A stretch of 5,904 nucleotides of DNA from Gp6-AA40 sp050742535 (GTDB lineage Bacteria > Acidobacteriota > Vicinamibacteria > Vicinamibacterales > UBA2999). The notes under the pieces are model-generated. The model was not told where the DNA came from. It was given only the letters and a program-made list of their open reading frames with translations, and made no database searches. A program made the translations under genes and the position numbers. Shown here in pieces: positions 1 through 5,861 of the stretch. The stretch covers positions 1 through 5,904 of the forward strand of contig JBOGIQ010000360.1 in the NCBI GenBank assembly GCA_050742535.1, read 5' to 3'. Numbering within the stretch: the stretch's first letter is position 1; the number at the start of each line of letters is the position of its first letter.

Positions 1-225
1 CGCGAAAACCACGCTGCCGAGCTTCCGGCGGTCGAGTCCGCCGGCTGAGTCGAGAACAGCGGGCCCGAACCGGGCCTTCACCGCTTCGAAAGTGGCCGAT
101 CCGGGCGCCACCGCCTTATGGGCGAGGACGTCGGCGTCGATCGTCGGCACCCCGAGCGCTTCGAACACCGCACGAACGTGGCTCTTGCCCGTCGCGATTC
201 CGCCCGTCAGACCTACGCGTTTCAC
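1..225 (-). CDS. coaE: Dephospho-CoA kinase, N-terminal 75 residues (runs off the left edge)
   Basis: Dephospho-CoA kinase phosphorylates the 3'-hydroxyl of the ribose in dephospho-CoA with ATP, the last step of coenzyme A synthesis in the cytoplasm. Seen here: the protein opens MKRVGLTGGIATGKS, with a P-loop (GGIATGKS, residues 8-15) right after the first beta strand. The family's IDAD motif follows at residues 29-32 (TIDADVLAHKAV), where the acidic residue helps catalysis. Residues 33-75 continue as normal CoaE helices. The core and C-terminal part, about 120-130 residues in a usual CoaE, lie outside the window. The start is GTG at 225-223, chosen because it places the P-loop near the N-terminus as expected and has a GGAGAG Shine-Dalgarno at 231-236, 5 nt upstream. 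The gene begins 1 nt after the lapB stop codon, so the two are almost certainly co-transcribed and probably translationally coupled. The short ORFs on the opposite strand are shadows. Confidence 0.94.
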   Translation of the reverse strand, partial: MKRVGLTGGIATGKSHVRAVFEALGVPTIDADVLAHKAVAPGSATFEAVKARFGPAVLDSAGGLDRRKLGSVVFA

Positions 226-226
226 G

Positions 227-1431
227 TCAGCTCTCCGCTACGCTTGTTTCCTTGGCCGGCGCAATCCGTTCCTCCACGAATGTATTCCATTCGTGGCATT
301 GTGGGCACTGCCAGAGCAGCTCGGTGCTGCGATAGCGGCAGTGCGTGCACACGTGAGGGTCGAGGTAGAACACCGCATCGCGCGTCAGCGCGACATAGCG
401 CCGCACCAGATCCTGGTTCAAACCCAGCGCAAGCAGCGCCTGCCAGATCTCCTGGTGCACGACCAGCCCATGCGGATTGTGGGGTAGCGACGCGAGGAGC
501 AGGTCGAAGGCGTCGCGCGCGTTGCCGGCGGCGGCGTAATGGCGCGACAGCGCCAGTCGAGCGCGCCAGTCCTGCGGATTCCGTGCGATCAGCTGCTGAC
601 ACAAGGCGACGAACCGCTGCGGCGAACCAGAGGCCTTGTACGCCCGTTCGAGCCGTTCATAAGCCAGATATGCGCGTTCCGGGATCGTGTCGACCAGGCT
701 CTCCCACGCCGCGATGGCAGCGGCCGTGTCGCCGCGCTGAAAGTGCATGTCGCCCAGGTTGAGATAGGCGGGGGCCGTCTCCGGATCGATATCGATCGCC
801 TCGCGAAACATGGCCGCGGCGGCTTCCGCGTCGCCCCCGCGCACGGTCTCGGTGCCGAGCTGGTTGCGGAGAAAACCGAGGATCTGCTGATTCTCGGGCC
901 GGCGATGGCCGTCGATCCTGGCAATCTGGGCGCGCACGCGCTCGGCGTCCGCCCATTGCTGCTGATCCTCGTGCAGCTTCTGCAGGTTGACGAGCGCGTA
1001 GCGGTTTTCGGGGTCGAGCTGCACGACCTCCTGAAACGCTTCGAGCGCGCGATCGACGAATCCGCCGTGCCGGAAATCCAGGCCGAGGCAGAGCAGCACG
1101 TAGGCGTGCTCGAGACGCGTGAGGTTCGTGCGCTGCAGCAGCGCCTGGTGCACGGTGATGGCGCGGGCGACCTGCCCCTTCTGCCGGTAGAGGTTGCCGA
1201 GGATCATCTGAATTTCGAGCGCGTCGGTGTCGCCGCTCGTGGCGGCCGTCAGCTCCTCGATGGCCTGATCGACCTGATGCTCGGTGAGGAAGTTCAGGCC
1301 GAGCATATAGTGCGGTGTCTCGCGCAGGCGGCGGCGATCGATCCACCGCCCGTCGCGCAGCTTGTATCGCTCCCACGCCTTACCCGCGATGAGGCCAACG
1401 AGCAGGGCCAGCAGGGCGGCCAGAAGGGGAA
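227..1431 (-). CDS. lapB: LapB (YciM)-type protein: membrane-anchored TPR protein with C-terminal rubredoxin knuckle (5' end lost in the N gap)
   Basis: In E. coli, LapB sits on the inner membrane and directs LpxC to the FtsH protease, so lipid A synthesis keeps pace with need. The frame is open for 400 residues from the gap edge to TGA at 227-229, close to the usual 389 or so. The first visible residues form a hydrophobic helix (PLLAALLALLVGLIAG), followed by a basic stretch rich in Arg/Lys, then GLNFL, which aligns with the GVNFL of E. coli LapB. TPR-like helical pairs follow for about 280 residues, for example LGNLYRQKGQVARAI, LDPENRYALVNLQKL and PAYLNLGDMHFQRGDTAAAI. The C-terminus carries CTHCRYRSTELLWQCPQC, the four-Cys rubredoxin-like metal site of LapB (codons near 296-349). 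Only a few N-terminal codons appear to be missing. The ATG at 1306 is not the start, because the frame continues upstream through the membrane helix. Position in a Kdo operon supports an LPS role. The E. coli mechanism is transferred by homology, so a related TPR assembly factor is not excluded. Confidence 0.87.
231..236 (-). promoter_or_regulatory. Ribosome binding site of coaE
   Basis: On the minus strand GGAGAG lies inside the last codons of lapB and 5 nt before the GTG at 225. It decides the coaE start and suggests that ribosomes ending lapB reinitiate on coaE. Confidence 0.6.
296..349 (-). other. Rubredoxin-type four-cysteine metal knuckle of LapB
   Basis: Two CxxC pairs (CTHC and CPQC) separated by 10 residues lie 22 residues before the stop. 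In E. coli LapB the matching cysteines bind metal and pack against the TPR array. All four are intact here, which separates this protein from generic TPR proteins. Confidence 0.85.
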
Positions 1432-1531
1432 NNNNNNNNNNNNNNNNNNNNNNNNNNNNNNNNNNNNNNNNNNNNNNNNNNNNNNNNNNNNNNNNNNNNN
1501 NNNNNNNNNNNNNNNNNNNNNNNNNNNNNNN
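1432..1531. other. Assembly gap: run of exactly 100 N
   Basis: Positions 1432-1531 are all N. A round 100 is the conventional placeholder for a scaffold gap of unknown length, so the true distance is uncertain. The gap removes the 3' end of kdsD (roughly 15 residues plus stop, judged against the 328-residue E. coli protein) and the first few codons of lapB. That needs about 50-80 nt, so direct adjacency of the two genes would fit a real gap near 100 nt. One or more whole genes could equally be hidden. Any translation across it is meaningless; the apparent read-through of the kdsD frame to 1294 is an artefact. Confidence 0.99.
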
Positions 1532-2457
1532 ACCTTGTGGTCATCGTCGACGACAACGACTGAAGTGATCTTGTGGCGTTCGAGCGTGTTCAGGACTTCC
1601 ACCGCCAATGTATCCGGTGCGATGGTGATCGGATTGCGCGTCATCACGTCCTCGGCGCGCCGCGCGAGCAGGTCCGACGTGTCGGCCATGTGCCGCCGCA
1701 GGTCGCCGTCGGTGATGATGCCGACGAGACGGCTGTTGTCGTCGAGGACGCACGACATGCCGAGCTTCTTGCGGGAGATCTCGTAGATCACCTCGCGCAT
1801 TTCGTCGCCGGTGCGCACCACCGGCGTCTGCTCGCCAGCCGTCATCAGTTGATCGGCACGCATCAGCCGCTTGCCGAGCTTTCCTCCAGGGTGGAGGTTG
1901 GCGAAGTCCTCCTGGCGGAATCCCTTCGTGACGAGCAGTGTCATCGCCAGCGCGTCGCCGAGGGCGAGCGCCGCCGTCGTGCTTGCGGTGGGGACGAGGT
2001 TGAGCGGACACGCCTCTTTCGAGACGTGGCAGTCGAGCGCGACATCGGCGGCCTTGCCGAGCGTCGAGTGAGGCTCGCCGGTGATCACGATCAGGCGCGC
2101 GCCGAGGCGCTTGATCGTTTCCAGCAGCCTGAGCAGCTCGTCTGTTTCCCCGCTGTGTGACAGGGCGACGATGGTGTCCTCGGGCTGGAGGACACCGAGG
2201 TCGCCATGGATCGCTTCGGCGGGGTGAAGGAAGAAAGCCGGCGTTCCGGTGCTGGACAAGGTCGCGGCGATCTTCCGGCAGATGATCCCCGACTTGCCCA
2301 TGCCGGTGACGATCACGCGGCCGCGGCACTCGAGCAGCAGCCGAACGGCGCGTTCGAAGCTCTCGTCGAGGCGGTTGACCAGTGCCAGAATGGCTGCGGC
2401 TTCCGTCTGAAGCACCTTGCGCGCCAGCGCGAAGTCCGGCGCTACGGTCTTGCTCAC
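1532..2457 (-). CDS. kdsD: D-arabinose 5-phosphate isomerase (SIS domain plus two CBS domains), 3' end lost in the N gap
   Basis: KdsD (KpsF/GutQ family) converts D-ribulose 5-phosphate to D-arabinose 5-phosphate, the first committed step of Kdo synthesis in the cytoplasm. Seen here: 309 residues before the gap. An SIS sugar-phosphate isomerase domain spans about residues 35-190, with GMGKSG (52-57), HPAEAIHGDLG (78-88), SHSGET (100-105), KEACPL (147-152) and HPGGKLGK (189-196). Residues K55, E107, E148 and H189 match the E. coli catalytic set K59, E111, E152 and H193 with a constant offset of 4, so an active enzyme is expected. Two CBS domains follow, about 203-262 (ending VGIITDGDLRR) and 270 onward; the second is cut just after VVVVDDDHK, about 15 residues short of a normal end. 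The start is GTG at 2457-2455, overlapping the kdsA stop by 4 nt (GTGA), with a G-rich weak Shine-Dalgarno about 7 nt upstream. It works directly upstream of KdsA in the pathway. Confidence 0.95.
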
Positions 2458-3317
2458 GTGCGGACCCCCGAGGACACCGCGGCGGCATCCGGAATCGCCC
2501 GCTCCCGGGCTGCGGCGTCGATCCGCTGCAGCTTCCGTATGAGCGGCTCGAGGTGATCGAGCCGGAGGGCATTGGCGGCATCGCTTTTCGCGCGCGCCGG
2601 ATCTTCATGCACCTCCATGAACATTGCATCCACGCCGGCGGCAACGCCGGCCGATGCCAGCGGTTCGATGTACTCGGCGAGGCCAGCGGTGACCCCGTCG
2701 CCAGCCCCTGGCAGCTGCAGGCTGTGCGTGACGTCGAAGACGACTGGATAGCCGAGCTCCCGCAGCATCGGAAAGGCCCGGATGTCCACGACCAGGTTGT
2801 TGTAACCGAAGCTGACGCCGCGCTCGGTGACCAGGATGCGCTGGTTACCCGTGGCCGTCACTTTGTCGATCACATGGCGGACGTCCCGCGGAGCCAGGAA
2901 CTGTCCCTTCTTGATATTGACGACCGCGCCGGTTCGCGCGGCGGCGCCGATCAGATCGGTCTGGCGCGAGAGAAATGCCGGAATCTGGATGACGTCGGCG
3001 ACCGCGGCCACGGCGGCGGCCTGCGCGGGTTCGTGGATGTCTGTGAGCACCGGAAGCCCCGTACGCGCCTTGATATCGCCGAGAACGCGCAGTCCCGCTT
3101 CGAGACCGGGACCTCGAAACGACGCGCCGGATGTGCGGTTTGCCTTGTCGAACGATGCTTTATAGACAACCGGGGCGGAGCAGCGGTTGGCAACGTCTCT
3201 GATGGCAAGCGCCAGATCGAGGGCATGCGCCGCGCTTTCGATGACGCAGGGGCCGAGGATGAAGGCGAGCGGCTGCCCGCCTCCCACCGTGAAGCCTCCG
3301 ATCTGTACCGGATGCAC
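2454..3317 (-). CDS. kdsA: 3-deoxy-D-manno-octulosonate 8-phosphate synthase (Kdo8P synthase), metal-dependent type
   Basis: KdsA condenses phosphoenolpyruvate with arabinose 5-phosphate to give Kdo 8-phosphate. The 287-residue TIM barrel carries the family blocks GPCVIES (22-28), KASFDKANR (53-61), SFRGPGLE (66-73), DIHEP (93-97), IQIPAFLSRQTDL (110-122), KKGQFLAP (136-143), FGYNNLVVD (170-178), DVTHSLQLP (195-203) and FMEVH (233-237). Cys24, His198, Glu235 and Asp246 match the Aquifex metal ligands C11, H185, E222 and D233 at a constant offset of 13, so this is the metal-dependent class, unlike E. coli KdsA, which has Asn at the Cys position. The start is GTG at 3317, 4 nt after the pyrG stop; the opening HPVQIGGFTVGGG matches the usual N-terminal strand pair. 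A GTG at 3287 (residue 11) has a far better GGAGG site 7 nt upstream and is the alternative. The 3' end overlaps kdsD by 4 nt. Confidence 0.97.
   Translation of the reverse strand: MHPVQIGGFTVGGGQPLAFILGPCVIESAAHALDLALAIRDVANRCSAPVVYKASFDKANRTSGASFRGPGLEAGLRVLGDIKARTGLPVLTDIHEPAQAAAVAAVADVIQIPAFLSRQTDLIGAAARTGAVVNIKKGQFLAPRDVRHVIDKVTATGNQRILVTERGVSFGYNNLVVDIRAFPMLRELGYPVVFDVTHSLQLPGAGDGVTAGLAEYIEPLASAGVAAGVDAMFMEVHEDPARAKSDAANALRLDHLEPLIRKLQRIDAAARERAIPDAAAVSSGVRT
3295..3299 (-). promoter_or_regulatory. Internal Shine-Dalgarno-like GGAGG before a second possible kdsA start
   Basis: On the minus strand GGAGG sits 7 nt before an in-frame GTG (3287-3285), while the upstream GTG at 3317 has only AGGGG ending 1 nt away (3319-3323). 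It encodes Gly-Gly within a family-conserved stretch, so it may be coincidental. Confidence 0.3.
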
Positions 3318-3321
3318 GCCC

Positions 3322-5025
3322 CTATTCTAGTGGAGCGTATCGGCTCGCGACCGTGACTCCTGCGCCCGCCAGCGCTCCCGTCTTGTGGCGGTGCGCCGCT
3401 TCGACAAAGCTCGCAAACAGCGGATGCGGCCGCAGCGGCCTCGATTGGAACTCCGGGTGGAACTGAACGGCCAGGAACCACGGATGCGCGGCCAGCTCCG
3501 CGATCTCGACGAATTTGCCGTCGGGAGAACGGCCCGACACGCGCATGCCCTGCTCGGCGAGCGGCCCCTCGTAGAGGCAGTTGAACTCGAAGCGGTGCCG
3601 ATGGCGCTCGTGAATCAGCGAGGCGCCGTAAGCGCGCTCGGCCAGCGAGCCGGGAGCCAGCTCGCAGGCATAGCGGCCCAGCCGCATCGTTCCGCCGAGC
3701 TCGTCGACCCCCAGAAGATCCCGCAGCTTGTAAATGACTTTGTGCGGCGCGTTCTCGTCCACCTCGGTTGAGTCCGCCCCCTCGAGCCCGCACACGTTTC
3801 GCGCGTACTCAACCGTTGCCCACTGGAACCCGTAGCAGATGCCGAAGAAGGGGACGCCGCGCTGGCGCGAAAATTCGGCGGCCTTCATCATTCCGCGCGT
3901 ACCACGCGACCCGAATCCGCCCGGAACGAGAATGCCATGCGCGCCTTCCAGCAGCGCCGCCCCGCCTTCTTTCTCGAGCGCTTCAGCCTCGACCCAGTTC
4001 AGGCGCACCTTGAGCCGGTGAGCGAAGCCGCCGTGGTAGACGGCTTCGTTCAGGCTCTTGTAGGAGTCTTCGTAGCCTGTGTACTTGCCCACGACGTGGA
4101 TCGTGAGTTCGTCCGACGGGTGCTTGATGCGATCCACGAGCGCTTCCCACGCCTCGGTCCGCGCCTGGGTCAGGGGCAGACCCAGCTGCTTGAGCACAAT
4201 CTGATCGAGCCCTTCGGCCTTCAGGACGAGCGGCACCTCATAGATCGTGTCGACGTCCTTGGCGGTGATGACCGCCTCCTCGTTGACGTCGCAGAAGAGG
4301 GCAATCTTGCGCTTGATGTCGGCGTCGAGGAATCGATCCGTGCGGCAGAGCAGGACATCGGGCTGAATACCGATCGAGCGGAGGTCGCGGACGCTGTGCT
4401 GCGTCGGTTTCGTCTTCAATTCGCCGGCCGTGCCGATGAACGGCACCAGCGTGAGGTGAATGTAGATCGTGTTCTCGCGCCCGACGTCGAGGCGGAACTG
4501 GCGGATCGCCTCGAGGAACGGCATGCTCTCGATGTCGCCGACGGTGCCGCCGATCTCGACCAGGACGACATCCACGTCGCGGCCGGCCAGGCGGATCGCG
4601 TCCTTGATCTCGTTCGTGATGTGGGGAATGACCTGCACGGTGCGTCCCAGGTAGTCGCCGCGCCGCTCCTTCTGAATGACCGACAGATAGATCTTCCCGG
4701 TCGTCCAGTTGCTGTTGCGCGAGGCCACCATGCTGGTGAAACGCTCGTAATGACCCAGATCGAGGTCTGTTTCCGCCCCGTCGTCGGTGACGTACACCTC
4801 GCCGTGCTGGTACGGACTCATGGTGCCGGGATCGACGTTGATGTAGGGGTCGAACTTCTGCAGGGCCACGGTATAGCCGTGATCCTCGAGCAGCCGGCCG
4901 ATTGAGGCCGCCGCCAGTCCCTTCCCGAGGGACGAGACCACGCCGCCGGTCACGAAGATGTATTTCACAGGGCGCTTGCCCGCCGAAGCCTCGGCGAAGA
5001 CGGGTCCATCAGGTCGTTGGGTCAT
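3322..5025 (-). CDS. pyrG: CTP synthase (glutamine-hydrolysing)
   Basis: CTP synthase aminates UTP to CTP using ATP and ammonia released from glutamine; CTP is also the co-substrate of KdsB next door. The 567-residue protein has an N-terminal synthetase domain (about 21-290) with KYIFVTGGVVSSLGKG (P-loop Lys35), KFDPYINVDPGTMSPYQHGEV (57-77) and EIGGTVGDIES (157-167). A linker follows, then a class I glutaminase domain (about 305-545) with LVPGGFGSRG (366-375), nucleophile Cys397 in GICYGFQ, and the His523/Glu525 pair in QFHPEF. All key residues are present. The ATG start at 5025 has GAGGTGG at 5027-5033 and lies 6 nt after the kdsB stop. It gives 19 residues ahead of the usual KYIFVTGG start, and residues 10-17 (FAEASAGK) are encoded by a palindromic element. 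A GTG at 4968 would give the standard N-terminus but has no good ribosome site. The C-terminal tail after about 545 is not conserved. Transcription with Kdo genes is common. Confidence 0.98.
   Translation of the reverse strand: MTQRPDGPVFAEASAGKRPVKYIFVTGGVVSSLGKGLAAASIGRLLEDHGYTVALQKFDPYINVDPGTMSPYQHGEVYVTDDGAETDLDLGHYERFTSMVASRNSNWTTGKIYLSVIQKERRGDYLGRTVQVIPHITNEIKDAIRLAGRDVDVVLVEIGGTVGDIESMPFLEAIRQFRLDVGRENTIYIHLTLVPFIGTAGELKTKPTQHSVRDLRSIGIQPDVLLCRTDRFLDADIKRKIALFCDVNEEAVITAKDVDTIYEVPLVLKAEGLDQIVLKQLGLPLTQARTEAWEALVDRIKHPSDELTIHVVGKYTGYEDSYKSLNEAVYHGGFAHRLKVRLNWVEAEALEKEGGAALLEGAHGILVPGGFGSRGTRGMMKAAEFSRQRGVPFFGICYGFQWATVEYARNVCGLEGADSTEVDENAPHKVIYKLRDLLGVDELGGTMRLGRYACELAPGSLAERAYGASLIHERHRHRFEFNCLYEGPLAEQGMRVSGRSPDGKFVEIAELAAHPWFLAVQFHPEFQSRPLRPHPLFASFVEAAHRHKTGALAGAGVTVASRYAPLE
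4975..4998. repeat. Palindromic element C inside the pyrG N-terminal extension
   Basis: On the plus strand CGCCGA (4981-4986), a 4-nt loop and TCGGCG (4991-4996) form a perfect 6-bp hairpin. Read in the pyrG frame the segment gives FAEASAGK, placed before the canonical CTP synthase start. It differs in sequence from elements A and B. Only one copy is in this window, so calling it a dispersed repeat is inference. Confidence 0.45.
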
Positions 5026-5026
5026 G

Positions 5027-5033
5027 CCACCTC
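5027..5033 (-). promoter_or_regulatory. Ribosome binding site of pyrG, overlapping the kdsB stop codon
   Basis: GAGGTGG on the minus strand shares its first two bases with the kdsB TGA and ends 1 nt before the ATG at 5025. It supports the upstream pyrG start and translational coupling to kdsB. Confidence 0.55.
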
Positions 5034-5802
5034 ACATTGGCGTAGCTTCCGCCTTCAGGCGGAAGGCAGCGGTCTCGGCAATGGTTTGCCGGACGCGTTC
5101 CAGGTCCGCGGGTGTATCGACGCCGATCGAATCGTGCCGGGTTTCCACCGCGCGAATACGGTGGCCGTGCTCGAGCGCGCGCAGCTGCTCGAGCGATTCC
5201 GCCTGTTCGAGCGCAGTTTGCGGCAGCGCCGCGAGGCGGAGGAGGAAGTCGCGCCGGTACGCGTAGAGCCCTAGATGTTTATAAGCGTAGTGTCCGCCTT
5301 TAGGCGGACCGTCTCGATGAAGCGGGATCGGCGCGCGCGAGAAATACAGCGCATCGTCGTTGCCGTCGACCACGACCTTCACGACGTGGGGACTTGCGTA
5401 ATCCTCTTCGAGTCGAATCGGGGTCCGCAGCGTTGCCATCTGCAGGTCCGCGTCACCGCGCAAGGCGTCGATCATCAGCGAGATCGCCGACGGATCGACG
5501 AGCGGTTCGTCGCCCTGCACGTTCACCACGATGGAGCAGTGCAGATCGCGCGCGACCTCGGCGATGCGATCCATGCCGGTGCGGTGGTGCGGGCTCGTCA
5601 TGCGGGCGATGCCACCAAAGCGTTCCACCGCGCTCGCGACGCGTTCGTCGTCAGTGGCCACGACCACCGCGTCGATGCCACCTGCGTCCGCCGCGCGTCG
5701 GTAGACGTGCTCGATCATCGGGCGGCCGGCGATTTCTGCGAGAGGTTTTCCGGGGAATCGTGTCGAGGCGTAGCGGGCAGGAATGACAGCGACCGAGGTC
5801 AC
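5032..5802 (-). CDS. kdsB: 3-deoxy-manno-octulosonate cytidylyltransferase (CMP-Kdo synthetase)
   Basis: KdsB activates Kdo with CTP to give CMP-Kdo, the donor used by the Kdo transferase on lipid A. With the start used here it is 256 residues (E. coli 248). Motifs in order: VIPARYASTRFPGKPL (6-21, nucleotide-binding loop), VVATDDERV (47-55), VVNVQGDEPLV (92-102, with the Mg-binding Asp98), ALYFSRAPIP (151-160), KHLGLYAYR (175-183), LEQAESLEQLR (199 onward) and GVDTPADLERVR (227-238, second metal Asp229). Residues 165-172 (GPPKGGHY), in a variable-length loop, and the C-terminal AFRLKAEATPM come from two copies of one palindromic element. The start is uncertain: GTG at 5802 places PARY as in the family, while GTG at 5847 would add 15 residues unlike it and lies at the predicted transcription start. 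Neither has a strong Shine-Dalgarno. It is the first gene of the visible operon. Confidence 0.95.
   Translation of the reverse strand: MTSVAVIPARYASTRFPGKPLAEIAGRPMIEHVYRRAADAGGIDAVVVATDDERVASAVERFGGIARMTSPHHRTGMDRIAEVARDLHCSIVVNVQGDEPLVDPSAISLMIDALRGDADLQMATLRTPIRLEEDYASPHVVKVVVDGNDDALYFSRAPIPLHRDGPPKGGHYAYKHLGLYAYRRDFLLRLAALPQTALEQAESLEQLRALEHGHRIRAVETRHDSIGVDTPADLERVRQTIAETAAFRLKAEATPM
5041..5066. repeat. Palindromic element, copy A, forming the KdsB C-terminal tail
   Basis: On the plus strand it reads CGTAG, then CTTCCGCCT (5046-5054), a 2-nt loop and AGGCGGAAG (5057-5065), a perfect 9-bp stem. In the kdsB frame it encodes AFRLKAEAT just before the stop, beyond the point where KdsB proteins usually end. 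It shares the CGTAG flank and hairpin core with copy B 245 bp away. Confidence 0.7.
5286..5311. repeat. Palindromic element, copy B, inside the kdsB coding sequence
   Basis: On the plus strand it reads CGTAG, then GTCCGCCT (5292-5299), TT, AGGCGGAC (5302-5309), a perfect 8-bp stem. It has the same orientation and flank as copy A. One stem pair is T-A in copy A and G-C in copy B, so pairing is kept while bases change. In kdsB it encodes GPPKGGHY between the SRAPIP and KHLGLYAYR motifs, a loop that varies in length in the family. Confidence 0.7.
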
Positions 5803-5852
5803 TTGTGCCGTCCGTTCGAATGGATCACGGAACGAAACGGGGTGCACGTCGA

Positions 5853-5861
5853 ATCATAACA
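5853..5861 (-). promoter_or_regulatory. Candidate extended -10 promoter for the kdsB operon
   Basis: On the minus strand TGTTATGAT fits an extended -10 element (TGn plus TATGAT, one mismatch to TATAAT) in otherwise GC-rich sequence just upstream of kdsB. No -35 box is found at 17 nt; extended -10 promoters can do without one. The start of transcription would fall near 5846, giving a leader of about 45 nt to the GTG at 5802. Confidence 0.35.

Noticed and set aside
1294..1431. Apparent C-terminal extension of kdsD beyond the N run
   Set aside because: The frame after the gap gives low-complexity residues unlike any CBS domain, while another frame over the same bases reads the LapB membrane helix. 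The join is an artefact of translating N.
539..1786. Long plus-strand ORF of 415 codons
   Set aside because: It spans the N gap and is antisense to lapB and kdsD, whose frames carry clear family motifs. Its translation shows no recognisable domain and is typical of GC-rich shadow frames.
2382..3356. Plus-strand ORF of 324 codons opposite kdsA
   Set aside because: It is a shadow of kdsA; the kdsA frame has complete catalytic motifs and this one has none.
3937..4905. Plus-strand ORF of 322 codons opposite pyrG
   Set aside because: It lies wholly within pyrG on the other strand, is rich in Asp/Val/Arg as expected for the complement of a GC-rich gene, and has no family motif.
5041..5066. Hairpin A as an intrinsic terminator between kdsB and pyrG
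   Set aside because: The stem is GC-rich but no run of T follows it on the minus strand, it lies within the kdsB coding sequence, and pyrG starts 6 nt after the kdsB stop.
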